A stretch of 41,124 nucleotides of DNA from Gammaproteobacteria bacterium (GCA_016179185.1 JACORW010000050.1:1-41124); one strand, 5' to 3'; positions 7,368 through 16,413 are shown, counted from the first letter of the stretch. The notes: generated by a model not told the origin, from the letters alone. Numbers and translations: made by a program.

Positions 7368-8189
7368 ATGCGTGTAATGACACCGCTGCGGACATTGATC
7401 GTGGATGACGAGGCGCTGGCGCGCCGCGGCCTGCGCATGCGGCTGGAAAGGCACAAGGACGTCGAGATCCTGGGGGAATGCCGCAACGGCCGCGAGGCCC
7501 TTGCCTCCATCCCCGAGCTCGAACCCAATCTCGTTTTTCTGGACATCCAGATGCCCGGTTTCGACGGCTTCGACGTGGTGCGCAGCCTGCAGGGCGACGA
7601 CATGCCGATGGTGATCTTCGCCACGGCGTTCGACCAGTACGCGATCAGGGCGTTCGAAGTGCACGCCGTGGACTACATCCTGAAACCCGTGGACGAGGAC
7701 CACCTGGCGCGCGCGCTGGAGCGGGCGCGGGACCGGCTCACCGGCAAGCAGGCGGTCAGCGAAAAGGAGCATCTGCTCGATGTCATCGGCGAAATCACCG
7801 GCCGCGCGCCGGCGGAGGTCGAACAGTGGATCGGCGACGGCACGACGCCGGCGCGGCGTTACCCGGAAAAGATCGCGATCCGCGACGGCGGCAGCACTGC
7901 GCTGGTGCCGGCCCGGGACATAGACTGGGTGGACGCGGCCGGCGACTACATGTGCGTGCACGCAAAGGGCCTCATTCACGTCATGCGCATCACGATGAAG
8001 CAGCTGGAGGAGCAGCTCGACCCGGCGCTTTTCCTTCGCGTCCATCGCTCGACCATCGTCAACATCGATCGCGTGCAGAAGATCAGCGCGCACATGAACG
8101 GGGAGTATCACCTGATCCTGAGCGACAACACGCGCCTCAAGATGAGCCGCGGTTACAAGGACAGGGTACAGTTGTTGCTGAAACATTAG
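7368..8189 (+). CDS. LytTR-family response regulator
   Basis: 273 residues. Receiver domain at about 7-125 with acidic pair D13-D14, phosphoacceptor D59 in LVFLDIQMPGFDGFD, and conserved Lys in DYILKPVDE. After a linker of about 45 residues comes a LytTR DNA-binding domain (about 165-270) with DIDWVDAAGDYMCVHAKG, FLRVHRSTIVN and a final LKMSRGYKDRVQ. Such regulators bind direct repeats upstream of target promoters. Start at 7368 or at the second ATG, 7377; neither has a clear ribosome site because a repeat ends at 7364. Partner of the kinase at 6182. The gene is closed by a strong terminator at 8197, so the RND pump downstream is a separate unit. Confidence 0.92.
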   Translation: MRVMTPLRTLIVDDEALARRGLRMRLERHKDVEILGECRNGREALASIPELEPNLVFLDIQMPGFDGFDVVRSLQGDDMPMVIFATAFDQYAIRAFEVHAVDYILKPVDEDHLARALERARDRLTGKQAVSEKEHLLDVIGEITGRAPAEVEQWIGDGTTPARRYPEKIAIRDGGSTALVPARDIDWVDAAGDYMCVHAKGLIHVMRITMKQLEEQLDPALFLRVHRSTIVNIDRVQKISAHMNGEYHLILSDNTRLKMSRGYKDRVQLLLKH

Positions 8190-8196
8190 GAATGTC

Positions 8197-8235
8197 GGGG
8201 TCAGACCCCGAAACCGGGGTCTGACCCCTTTATTT
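8197..8235 (+). terminator. strong palindromic terminator
   Basis: Perfect 14-bp stem GGGGTCAGACCCCG (8197-8210) and its complement (8215-8228), loop AAAC, then TTTATTT. It starts 7 bp after the regulator stop. Each arm is itself nearly palindromic (GGGGTC-AGACCCC), so alternative folds exist. Confidence 0.85.
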
Positions 8236-8317
8236 CGGTTTGCCGCAGGCCGGCATCCGCTGGTCGCAGCCGAAAGGCACCCTGACGGACGCGGTGGTAG
8301 CCTTGCAGGATCGAAAC

Positions 8318-11300
8318 ATGATCGGAACATCCGCCATGAACCTGACTGAATCCACATTGCGCAACCCTGCCGGCGCCGTCGTCGGAATCGCGCTGGTCGC
8401 GCTGTTTGGCGTTTTCAGCCTGACCAAGCTGCCCGTGCAGCTGTTTCCGGATATCGAAAATCCGCAGATCAACATCCAGACCACGTGGCGAGCGGCCTCC
8501 CCCAATGAAATGGAGGCCGAGATCGTGGAGCCCATTGAGGAAGTGCTGCAGGGCCTGCCGGGGATGAAGGAGATGGACGGCAGCGCCAATACTGGCTTCG
8601 CCTGGATCAATCTGACGTTCGCTGTCGGCACCGACATGCAGAAGTCCATGGTGGAGGTCATCAGCCGCATGAACCGGCTGCCGCCCCTGCCCCGCGACGC
8701 GGATCAGCCGGTGATCACGTTGGGCGGCTGGGACGGCGCCGTACCGGCGCTGACGTGGTTCTTCCTGCAGGTGCTGCCCGGCAATGACACGCCGGTGCTG
8801 GAGTACACGACGCTGATCGAGGACGTCATCAGCCCGGCCATCGAGTCCGTGCCGGGCGTGGCGCGGGCCGAGGAACAGACGCTGGGGGCGGATGCCGAGG
8901 AAGTGCAGGTGATCTTCGACCCATTTCGCGCCGCGGAACTCGGCATCCAGTTGCCGACGCTGGTGCGCACGCTGGGCGACGCCGAGAACGTCTCCGGCGG
9001 GCAGGTGGATGTGGGCCGCCGCCAGTACACGCTGCGTTTTGCGGGAAAATACGACCCGGCAACGCTGCCGGAGCAGGTGCTGGAGTGGCGCGATGGGCGG
9101 CCGATCCGGTTGGGCGACATCGCCACCGTCAGGATCGCGCAGGTGGATCGCTTCGCGCTGGCGAGCCAGAACGGCAATCCGGCGTTGGGGATCCGCGTGG
9201 ATCGCGAGAGCGGCGCCAACGTGCTGAAGACGCTGACCGAGGTCAAGCTGGTAGTTCAGAAACTGAATGACGGGCCGCTGAAGGAGCGCAATCTGCGCCT
9301 TGTGCAGTCCTTCGACTCATCGCTGTACATCAACCGCGCGATCAGTTTCCTGACCGGCAACCTGACCGCGGGCGTGGCGTTGTCGCTGGGTCTCCTGTGG
9401 TGGTTCGTGCGCCACAACCGGGCCACGCTTATCATTGCCACCGCGATTCCGGTTTCCCTGCTCAGCACGTTCATCGTGCTGTTCCTCACCGGACGATCCT
9501 TGAACGTGATCTCCATCGCCGGCGTTGCATTCGGCATCGGCATCGTGGTGGACACCACCATCGTCGTCATGGAAAACATCGTGCGGCTGCGCGACAAGGG
9601 GCTCGGCCTGCTGGACAGCGCCGCGCAGGGCGCACGCGAGGTCTGGGGCGCATTGCTGGCTTCCACGGCCACGACCGTGGCGATCTTCATCCCGGTGCTG
9701 TTCATCAAGGACGTGGAAGGCCAGTTGTTCGCGGATCTGGCGCTCACCATCTCCATCGCGGCGGTCCTGTCGCTCATTGTCTCGGTGACCATCGTGCCAC
9801 TGGCCACCAGCCGCTGGTTCGGCGAACAGCGCTCCGATGATCCGCACGCCGGGCTGTGGAATCGTATCACCAATACCGTGATGGCCCTGACCAGCACGCC
9901 ACACAAGCGTCAAGCCCTGATCGCGGCGCTGATCGGCGTGCCGGTGCTGACCACGTGGCTGCTGCTGCCGGAACTGGACTATCTGCCGCCGGTGAAACGC
10001 GACGCAGTGGACAGCTTCTTCATGCTGCCGCCGGCGGCGAACATTGACACGGTGAAATCGGAAGTCGTGGACGTGCTGCAGGCGCGGTTGAAACCCTACA
10101 TGGACGGGATCAAGGAGCCCGCGCTGAAGAACTATTACATTCTGATCTGGCCATCGGGCGGCACCATGGGCGTGCGCGTCAAGGATGAACCGCGGCTGAA
10201 GGAGATGGAGAAGATCATCAACACCGAGATCACGGCCGGCCTGCCGGATTTCGTCGCGTTCAGCTCCCAGGGCGATCTGTTCGCCGGCTACGACGGCGGG
10301 CGGGAGATCCCCGTGCACTTGCAGGCCCGGGACCAGAAGGCGCTGGCCGCCGTGGCCGGCCGGACCATGGCCTGGCTGCAGGAAGCATTGCCGGAGGCTA
10401 GCATCCGGCCGGAATTGCCGCAGGCCCAGCCGGAACTGCGCGTCATCCCGGACGACCGCAGCCTGATGGAAAAGGGCTGGTCCCGCGCCGAACTCGGCGC
10501 CATTCTGCGCGCGCTGGGCGACGGCATTTACGTAGCGGAGTATTTCGACGGCGTGAAACGCAAGGACGTGATCCTGCGTGCCAGCAAATGGACCAACCCC
10601 GACGAACTGGCTGCGGTACCGCTGGCGACGCCTTCCGGCGGCGTCGTGCCGTTGGGTCAACTGGCAACCGTCGAGCAGACCGTGGGGCCGGATCAGGTGC
10701 GGCGCGTGGATCGGAAGCGCACATTGACGCTGCGGGTCGTGCCGCCGGAGAACATGTCGCTGGAGCGCACCATGGCGAAAATCCGCGAGGTGGAGCCGCG
10801 CACGCGCGCCGCCCTGCCGCCAGATGGCAACATTCTCTACGGCGGCAGCGCCGATCGCCTGAAGCAGGCGGTGAACACCATGGCGCAGAACTTCGCGCTG
10901 GCACTGATGATCCTGTTCCTGTTGATGGCCGCGCTGTTCCGCTCGCTCAAGGACAGCCTGCTGGTGATGCTGACCATCCCGCTCGCCACGGTGGGCGGCG
11001 TGATCGCCCTGCGGCTGATGAATCTGTTCAGCTTCCAGCCGCTGGATCTGCTGACCATGATCGGCTTCATCATCCTGCTGGGGCTGGTGGTAAACAACGC
11101 CATCTTGCTCGTGGATCAGACCCGGACCGCGGAGCGGGAGGGCACGAACCGGCACCAGGCGGTGGAGCAGTCGCTGCGCTACCGGCTGCGCCCGATTTTC
11201 ATGGGCACGCTGACCACCGTGCTCGGCATGGCGCCGCTGGTGCTGGTGCCGGGCGAAGGCAGCGTCATATACCGCGGACTTGCCACCGCCATCGTCGGCG

Positions 11301-11437
11301 GACTCAGCATCAGCACGGTGTTCACGGTGCTGCTGCTGCCGTGTTTCCTGCGCATGGGTGCAAGCCAGCCGGTGCTGGTCACGGAGGGCTCGATGGTGCA
11401 GGCCGAGGCGCCGCCGCGACTGGAGTCCGCGGCATGA
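8318..11437 (+). CDS. RND-family efflux pump inner-membrane subunit
   Basis: 1039 residues, AcrB-superfamily size and layout. N-terminal helix (AGAVVGIALVALFGVFSLTKLP), first porter region with LFPDIENPQINIQTTWR, helices TM2-TM6 from about residue 335, a second porter half from about residue 555, and TM7-TM12 ending with SISTVFTVLLLPCFLR. TM4 reads GIVVDTTIVVMENIVR: the Asp-Asp proton relay of AcrB is Asp-Thr here. The start with AGGA seven bases upstream is ATG 8318; ATG 8336 is possible; a GTG at 8240 would add a non-hydrophobic leader. It overlaps the adaptor gene by four bases (ATGA), so the two are one operon. No outer-membrane channel gene is adjacent. Substrate unknown. Confidence 0.93.
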   Translation: MIGTSAMNLTESTLRNPAGAVVGIALVALFGVFSLTKLPVQLFPDIENPQINIQTTWRAASPNEMEAEIVEPIEEVLQGLPGMKEMDGSANTGFAWINLTFAVGTDMQKSMVEVISRMNRLPPLPRDADQPVITLGGWDGAVPALTWFFLQVLPGNDTPVLEYTTLIEDVISPAIESVPGVARAEEQTLGADAEEVQVIFDPFRAAELGIQLPTLVRTLGDAENVSGGQVDVGRRQYTLRFAGKYDPATLPEQVLEWRDGRPIRLGDIATVRIAQVDRFALASQNGNPALGIRVDRESGANVLKTLTEVKLVVQKLNDGPLKERNLRLVQSFDSSLYINRAISFLTGNLTAGVALSLGLLWWFVRHNRATLIIATAIPVSLLSTFIVLFLTGRSLNVISIAGVAFGIGIVVDTTIVVMENIVRLRDKGLGLLDSAAQGAREVWGALLASTATTVAIFIPVLFIKDVEGQLFADLALTISIAAVLSLIVSVTIVPLATSRWFGEQRSDDPHAGLWNRITNTVMALTSTPHKRQALIAALIGVPVLTTWLLLPELDYLPPVKRDAVDSFFMLPPAANIDTVKSEVVDVLQARLKPYMDGIKEPALKNYYILIWPSGGTMGVRVKDEPRLKEMEKIINTEITAGLPDFVAFSSQGDLFAGYDGGREIPVHLQARDQKALAAVAGRTMAWLQEALPEASIRPELPQAQPELRVIPDDRSLMEKGWSRAELGAILRALGDGIYVAEYFDGVKRKDVILRASKWTNPDELAAVPLATPSGGVVPLGQLATVEQTVGPDQVRRVDRKRTLTLRVVPPENMSLERTMAKIREVEPRTRAALPPDGNILYGGSADRLKQAVNTMAQNFALALMILFLLMAALFRSLKDSLLVMLTIPLATVGGVIALRLMNLFSFQPLDLLTMIGFIILLGLVVNNAILLVDQTRTAEREGTNRHQAVEQSLRYRLRPIFMGTLTTVLGMAPLVLVPGEGSVIYRGLATAIVGGLSISTVFTVLLLPCFLRMGASQPVLVTEGSMVQAEAPPRLESAA

Positions 11438-12516
11438 ACGGGGGCACAGACATGGCGAAATTCCCGATCGGCCGCAAGCTCCTGCCCGCGCTGCTGGCGC
11501 TCTGTCCGGTTCTGGCGCTGCATGCGCAGGGGCAGCAACCGCCGTCCCCGGTGGGCGTCGTGGAAGCGCGCAGCGAAATGGTGACGCCGGCGCGCTGGGT
11601 GCCCGGCACCGTGATCAGCCGCGAGGACTCGCGCATCGCCTCCGAAGTCGCCGGAAACTTGGTCTCTATTGCCGAGGTCGGCGCACAGTTGAAAAAAGCG
11701 GAACTCCTGGCGCGCCTCAACGATCGGGAACTGCAATTGCAGGTGCGCAATGACGATGCCCAGGTGGCCCGCCTGTCCGCGCAACTGGAATACCTGAAAC
11801 GGCAGGTGCAACGGGTGGCGAAGCTCGCGCAGACCAATACCGCCGCGGTCGCCAACCTCGACGAGAGCACCGCCCAGCGGGACATGCTGGAACAGGAGCT
11901 CAAGGCCGCGCAGGTCGCCCGGGATCGGACACAGTACTTCATCGAGCGTACGCGCATACAGGCGCCGTTCGACGGTGTCGTCGTGGAGCGCCTGCGCATG
12001 CCGGGCGAGTTCATTGCCCGGGGAGACCCGGTGGTCCGGCTGGTCAATACGGCTGAGCTGGAGATCCGCGTGCAGGCCCCCCTGGACGTCGTCCGCCACG
12101 TGCGCGCCGGGGACACCGTGTCCGTGACCGGCGACAGGAGACAGGCCGAGACCCGGGTGCGCAGCGTCGTGCCAGTCGGCGATGAGGTGTCCCGGATGTT
12201 GCAACTGCGGCTGGTTTTGACCGGAACGGAGTGGATCATCGGCGAACCGGTGCGTGTGGCCGTGAGTCATGGCGAGCCGGCGGAGGTCGTGACCGTCCCA
12301 CGCGACTCGGTCGTGTTGCGAGAAGGTGAAACCTACGTCTACAAGGTCACCCCGGACAACATTGCGCACAAGGTGGTCGTCACGCTGGGGGAAGGCGCAG
12401 GAAATCGCGTCGCGATCAAGGGCGACGTCAAGGTGGGAGATCGCGTGATCATCCGCGGAGCCGAACGCCTGCAGGATGGAAGTCCAATCACCATCGTAGG
12501 CGACGATGCGGCGTAA
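11434..12516 (+). CDS. periplasmic adaptor (membrane fusion protein) of the RND pump
   Basis: 360 residues, HlyD/AcrA-type. N-terminal signal (MAKFPIGRKLLPALLALCPV to about residue 31), lipoyl half GTVISREDSRIASEVAGNLV, a coiled-coil hairpin (about residues 90-155, rich in Leu, Gln, Lys, Glu), the second lipoyl half RIQAPFDGVVVERL, a beta-barrel with VRLVNTAELEIRVQAP, and a membrane-proximal end VGDRVIIRGAERLQDG. No lipobox, so it is probably anchored by its uncleaved signal or soluble. ATG 11434 overlaps the pump stop; ATG 11452, preceded by GGGGG, is a good alternative. Pump first and adaptor second reverses the acrAB order. Confidence 0.92.
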   Translation: MNGGTDMAKFPIGRKLLPALLALCPVLALHAQGQQPPSPVGVVEARSEMVTPARWVPGTVISREDSRIASEVAGNLVSIAEVGAQLKKAELLARLNDRELQLQVRNDDAQVARLSAQLEYLKRQVQRVAKLAQTNTAAVANLDESTAQRDMLEQELKAAQVARDRTQYFIERTRIQAPFDGVVVERLRMPGEFIARGDPVVRLVNTAELEIRVQAPLDVVRHVRAGDTVSVTGDRRQAETRVRSVVPVGDEVSRMLQLRLVLTGTEWIIGEPVRVAVSHGEPAEVVTVPRDSVVLREGETYVYKVTPDNIAHKVVVTLGEGAGNRVAIKGDVKVGDRVIIRGAERLQDGSPITIVGDDAA

Positions 12517-12587
12517 CTCCGCCGCCGTCGCCGGAATGACCACCTCGTCATCCCCGCGCACGAATTTCGTCCCCGCGCACGGATGTC

Positions 12588-12646
12588 GTCCCCGCCCAAG
12601 CGGGGACCCGGATCGATCCCGCCTCGATTCCCGCTGGCGCGGGAAT
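12588..12646. repeat. tandem palindromes, incl. dRS3-like ATTCCC-N8-GGGAAT
   Basis: GTCCCCGC-CCAA-GCGGGGAC (12588-12607) and ATTCCC-N8-GGGAAT (12627-12646), preceded by two partial arms (CATCCCCGCGCAC at 12549, CGTCCCCGCGCAC at 12569). The second matches the pattern of the Neisseria dRS3 repeat, a motif also widespread in other proteobacteria as CATTCCCGC...GCGGGAAT. They fill the 174-bp gap between the adaptor and peptidase genes and could stop transcription. No gene seen in the gap. Confidence 0.65.
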
Positions 12647-12690
12647 GACTGCTTCGCCATCCCGGTCCCGTGTCACCGGCCTGCACCGAC

Positions 12691-14340
12691 ATGATGACAT
12701 GCCTTACCGCCGCAACGATCCTGTGTGCGGCGTTGACCGCGCCCGGCACCGCGGAGCAGTCCGGAATTGCCGGCATTGAGCAGCGCTATCTCGAACTGCG
12801 GAACCTGAAGGACGCGATAACCTCCATACGCGTCCACAATGGCGCCGTCGGTCCCGACCCCGCGACTCTGCCGGCACTGGTTGAGCGATTTACTCTGGCC
12901 AGGGAATCCGTGGCCCGGGAACTCCAGTCCGCTGATGTGCGCCGGTTCGCAGCGGAAGACCGGCGCGCTGTGGAAACCATGCGCGCGGCCATCGTGACCC
13001 TCGGCAGCGAATCTGCTGTAGACGTCGACGGCGGCACATCGCCTATTTCTTGTGGGGCCGGCTTTACGCCGGCCACCGCTGATGCGAAGCGAATCGCTCT
13101 GGAGGAATTATCGAGTCGCCTCTATGAATGTTTCGGCGCCGCGGCCGGAAATCTCGCCTTCGAGGGCGAATCCCTTGACCGGCTTACGGTGCTTGCGCGC
13201 CTGGCAATCACCGACGAACCGGACCGGCGCCGGGGACTGTTCCTGGCCCTTGGACCCGTGTGGGCCGCCATCAATGGTGACGGAACCCCCGCGAGCCCGT
13301 GGCGCTCGTTGATAAAGTTGAGCGCCGCGCGGATGCGCGCCGGGGCCTCCTCAATCGAGTCACGCGCAGCGCTGCTGAGCGTCGATCCGCTGCACGTCGA
13401 ACCGTGGCTGGTTGCCATCCTCGCCCGCTGGCGCGATGCAACCTCCGGCGCCGAACTTGAACCATGGGATTTTTATTACGCAGCGGGCGCCATGGAGCGT
13501 GCGTTGTCCGCTCACATTCCTCTGGACGCGTTGCGGCCGCTGAACGATCGCGTCTACCGCGATCTGGGCGCCGATCCCGTCGCTCTGCGCGTGCAATATG
13601 ATCTCGCTTTCCGTGCCGGCAAGTATCCGGTCGCCCACACGGATTTCCTTTCACGGCCGCAAATCCCGCCGGCAACCGGCGGATCCCGCGGCGCGGTTCG
13701 CGTATCGGCGTCCTATCGCGTCGGCGGCGCCGGGAACCTCGCCGAACTCCTGCACGAGACCGGCCATGCCATCCACATTGCCGCGATCCGGACCCGCCCG
13801 GCATTCGCCGACTGGCCTGACAGTGATACGTTTTCCGAGGCGCTGGGCGATCTGGTCGCACTTGATGTCTATGAGCCCGAATGGCAGCAACGCTACCTGG
13901 GCAATTCGGTCCCGGCGGATCAGGCGTTGCGCGCGAAATACGCGGGCGTCGTGCTGGACACCGCCTGGGCGCTGTTCGAAATTTACATGCACCGCGATCC
14001 CGACCAGGATCCGAACCGGGTGTGGACGAAAATCACGCGGGAATATCTGCACATCCGGCCGCACGCGGAATGGTCGTGGTGGGCGGTGCGCGGTCAACTG
14101 GTTTCGCAGCCCGGTTACATGCTCAATTACGCACTGGGCGCGATCCTCGCCGCCGAACTGCGCGCCCGCACGCGGGAGTTGTTCGGCGCGCGGCCGTGGG
14201 GCGATGCGTCCTGGTACGGGGCCGTGTCGGAGCGACTCTATCGCTTCGGCCTGGAACGGCCGAGCCGCGAAGTGATCGAAGAATATCTCGGCCGGCCGGT
14301 GTCGCCGGCTGCACTGTTGCAGGACATGGGCGCCCGATAG
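12691..14340 (+). CDS. secreted zinc metallopeptidase (HExxH, M3-like gluzincin)
   Basis: 549 residues. An N-terminal Sec signal starts at MMTCLTAATILCAALTAPGTA. Zinc motif: AELLHETGHAIHIAA (HETGH, about residues 354-358). The likely third ligand Glu is about 25 residues later in DSDTFSEALGDLVALD, the gluzincin arrangement used by M3-type oligopeptidases. The C-terminal half (WSWWAVRGQLVSQPGYMLNY, ALGAILAAELRAR) has the helical character of that clan. Substrate probably peptides in the periplasm. Residues 121-128 are encoded by a REP-like repeat (13051-13074). Start: ATG 12691 or 12694; GTG 12670 is possible. Convergent with the amidohydrolase. Confidence 0.82.
   Translation: MMTCLTAATILCAALTAPGTAEQSGIAGIEQRYLELRNLKDAITSIRVHNGAVGPDPATLPALVERFTLARESVARELQSADVRRFAAEDRRAVETMRAAIVTLGSESAVDVDGGTSPISCGAGFTPATADAKRIALEELSSRLYECFGAAAGNLAFEGESLDRLTVLARLAITDEPDRRRGLFLALGPVWAAINGDGTPASPWRSLIKLSAARMRAGASSIESRAALLSVDPLHVEPWLVAILARWRDATSGAELEPWDFYYAAGAMERALSAHIPLDALRPLNDRVYRDLGADPVALRVQYDLAFRAGKYPVAHTDFLSRPQIPPATGGSRGAVRVSASYRVGGAGNLAELLHETGHAIHIAAIRTRPAFADWPDSDTFSEALGDLVALDVYEPEWQQRYLGNSVPADQALRAKYAGVVLDTAWALFEIYMHRDPDQDPNRVWTKITREYLHIRPHAEWSWWAVRGQLVSQPGYMLNYALGAILAAELRARTRELFGARPWGDASWYGAVSERLYRFGLERPSREVIEEYLGRPVSPAALLQDMGAR
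13051..13074. repeat. REP-like unit inside the peptidase gene, copy 3
   Basis: TGTGGGGCCGGCTTTACGCC plus GGCC, identical over 24 bp to the forward unit at 4310-4333. It is exactly eight codons and is read in frame as CGAGFTPA in the peptidase at 12691-14340. It is a single unit, without an inverted partner. Confidence 0.85.
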
Positions 14341-14359
14341 CGAGGCCGGTCAGCAGATT

Positions 14360-14382
14360 GATGCAAAACGGAGTTTTGCATC
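14360..14382. terminator. GATGCAAAAC hairpin, possible bidirectional terminator and repeat
   Basis: Perfect 10-bp stem GATGCAAAAC / GTTTTGCATC with loop GGA, between the stops of two convergent genes (14340 and 14393). The A and T tracts inside the stem could end transcripts from both sides. A near copy with similar flanks lies at 21941-21963. Confidence 0.6.
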
Positions 14383-14392
14383 AGCCTGTTAA

Positions 14393-16159
14393 TCATTCAA
14401 CAGCGCGGACTTCCCGGCCACCCAACACCGTAAGGCGCACCTGGGTATCGCCGATCTGCTCCGGCGGAATGTCGAACAGGTTGCGGTCCAGCACGATGAA
14501 GTCCGCGAACTTTCCCGGCTTGAGCGATCCGGTCTCGTTTTCCAGGTACAGTGCCTCGGCCCCGGCCAATGTGAAGATGCGCAACGCCTGCGCAAGATCA
14601 ATCGCCTGATCCACGCCTTGCGTCCCCGCATGTTCACCGTAGGGATCGGCCCGCGTCACCATGGCCTCGATACCGGGCCAGGGCGACGGCGACGGCACGA
14701 CCGAAGGCCAGTCTGAACCGTAGGTCACACGCGCGCCGGATTCCAGCAGCGACCTTATCGGCCACCATTTCTGCAAGCGTTCCCGACCCAGCACGAGGTC
14801 CATGGAATCCACCAGCGGCGAGGGGTACCACAGGATTGGCGACATCTCGGCCGTGATGTTGAGCGCGGCAAAGCGCGGCAGGTCGGCCTCCGAAATGGCC
14901 TCCGCATGCGAGACTTCATGCCGGCGATCCGTCCGGCCGCTCGATTTGCGCGCCGACTCGAAGGCGTCCAGCGCCGTGCGCACGCTGCGATCGCCGGTGG
15001 CGTGGATCTTGATCGTGAAGCCTTGGGCATCCAGTGCCGTCACGTCGGCCGAGAGCTCTTCCGGCGTATAGATCAATTTCCCGTTGTCAGGCTGCTGGTG
15101 CGTCGCGTCCGGCAGGTAGGGGTCGAGGAACGCCGCGGTGCGGGTCGGCGGAATGCCGTCCAGAAACATCTTGATGAAGTGGTTGTTGATAAGCGCGGAG
15201 CGCAATTCGCCGCGTGCGGCGATGTTCTGTTGTTCCTGCTCGTGCGTCTCGGTCCAGGAATTCTTCCAGGGCAGGCTCGCGGCCACCCGCATGGTCAGCG
15301 CGCCCTTGTGTTCGGTGTCGCGGTAGGCGCTGACGGTGTAGTGATCCGCCTGGGCATCCTTCATCGCGGTCACACCGACGGCATTCAGGCTGGTAACCGA
15401 CCAGCGGATGGCATCCTCGTACTGCTGCGCGGAAAACGCCGGCAGTTTCTGCATGACCTGGTAGGCGGCCTTGTCCAGCAGGATGCCGGTGGGTTCGCCG
15501 GTTTCCGCGTCACGCAGGATCGTGCCGCCATTGGGGTCCGGTGTGCCCTGGTTGATCCCGAGTTGTTGCAGCGCCTTTGAGTTCAACCACGCGTTGTGCA
15601 CGGTGGAGTCCATCAGAAATACGGGATGATCGGGGACCACGGCATCCAGCACCGCCCTGTGCGGAGGCCGGTCGCCGCCCAGCAGTTCCGCGGACCACTG
15701 CCCGCCCCGCACCCATTCGCCCTTCGGGGTGGACGCGGCGCACTCCTGCACGCGCCTGAGTATGTCCGGCATGCCGAGGCTGAACGGGAACCCGCACTCC
15801 AGCAGTTCCTTGCGCCCCGCGTCCATGGGATGCACGTGGGTGTCGATGATCCCCGGCATCACCATGCGCCCGCCCAGATCCACAATACGCGTGGCCGGCC
15901 CGGTGACTGTTTGCACCGCGGCGGCATCTCCCACCGCCAGCAGCCTGCCCTCCCTGATCGCCAATGCCTCGGCCCAGGGCTGCCCCGGCTCGACGGTGTA
16001 GATGCGGGCGTTGCGATAGACGGTGTCCGCATGGGCCACGGCCGGCGCGGCAGTACTCGATGCGGCCGACTGCGCCGGCGGCGGCGCAGGGTCACAGGCA
16101 GCCGCCGCGATCACGATGATCACTGCGCCCAGCAGGCGCTTTTTCAACCCAATTTCCAT
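14393..16159 (-). CDS. lipoprotein amidohydrolase (YtcJ-like, amidohydrolase 3 family)
   Basis: 588 residues. The start ATG 16159 has AGAGGGA upstream and gives a lipoprotein signal MEIGLKKRLLGAVIIVIAAA followed by Ala-Cys (Cys22 probably lipidated), then a Pro/Ala-rich linker. Metal motifs: VMPGIIDTHVHPMDAGR (HxH), FTIKIHATGDRSVRTALD (second His), RRHEVSHAEA and TYGSDWPSV (final Asp). This is the TIM-barrel amidohydrolase layout of the YtcJ-type family, usually two-zinc hydrolases of amides, imides or formamides. The true substrate is not predictable. Membrane-anchored, probably facing the periplasm. Single gene, convergent with the peptidase. Confidence 0.88.
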   Translation of the reverse strand: MEIGLKKRLLGAVIIVIAAAACDPAPPPAQSAASSTAAPAVAHADTVYRNARIYTVEPGQPWAEALAIREGRLLAVGDAAAVQTVTGPATRIVDLGGRMVMPGIIDTHVHPMDAGRKELLECGFPFSLGMPDILRRVQECAASTPKGEWVRGGQWSAELLGGDRPPHRAVLDAVVPDHPVFLMDSTVHNAWLNSKALQQLGINQGTPDPNGGTILRDAETGEPTGILLDKAAYQVMQKLPAFSAQQYEDAIRWSVTSLNAVGVTAMKDAQADHYTVSAYRDTEHKGALTMRVAASLPWKNSWTETHEQEQQNIAARGELRSALINNHFIKMFLDGIPPTRTAAFLDPYLPDATHQQPDNGKLIYTPEELSADVTALDAQGFTIKIHATGDRSVRTALDAFESARKSSGRTDRRHEVSHAEAISEADLPRFAALNITAEMSPILWYPSPLVDSMDLVLGRERLQKWWPIRSLLESGARVTYGSDWPSVVPSPSPWPGIEAMVTRADPYGEHAGTQGVDQAIDLAQALRIFTLAGAEALYLENETGSLKPGKFADFIVLDRNLFDIPPEQIGDTQVRLTVLGGREVRAVE

Positions 16160-16286
16160 TCGTATTCCCTCTGAGGAAGTGATGCGGGGCGGCAACCCCG
16201 GCATTCGAAGGCACCGCATTGTTGCGGACCCGGCCCGTCGTTCTTTCCGCCCGGACCAGTGAAAATCCCCTGAATTTTCATTCTGT

Positions 16287-16388
16287 TACCGCCGCCTGCC
16301 GGGCGATGCGGCCGACAGCCCGCTGGTGGACGATCGGGGATCGGTCAATCAGTTCGTCATCGGCGCGGGGCCGAATTACACGTTCTGA
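16287..16388 (+). pseudogene. C-terminal remnant of a MipA/OmpV family outer-membrane protein
   Basis: The 33 codons before TGA at 16386 read YRRLPGDAADSPLV, then DDRGSVNQFVIGAG, ending NYTF. This matches the end of MipA/OmpV family barrels (Y-x-RL-x-GDAA-DSPLV...GS-x-NQ...G-x-Y-x-F, with the terminal aromatic residue of outer-membrane proteins). Upstream of 16287 the frame loses similarity and there is no start codon context, so only the last two strands survive. It occupies most of the gap between the amidohydrolase and the Mla operon. Assignment rests on recalled family features. Confidence 0.6.
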
Positions 16389-16413
16389 CCGGAAAGCAGG
16401 AAGTAGCCGGCGT

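Noticed and set aside
9317-11155. Open frame of 612 codons antisense to the RND pump
   Set aside because: Typical high-GC shadow: rich in His, Gln, Arg and Asp, no family motif. The pump on the other strand is certain.
10588-11433. Long N-terminal extension of the adaptor gene
   Set aside because: It overlaps the pump gene in another frame and is Arg/Ala/Gly-rich. The signal peptide only begins after 11434.
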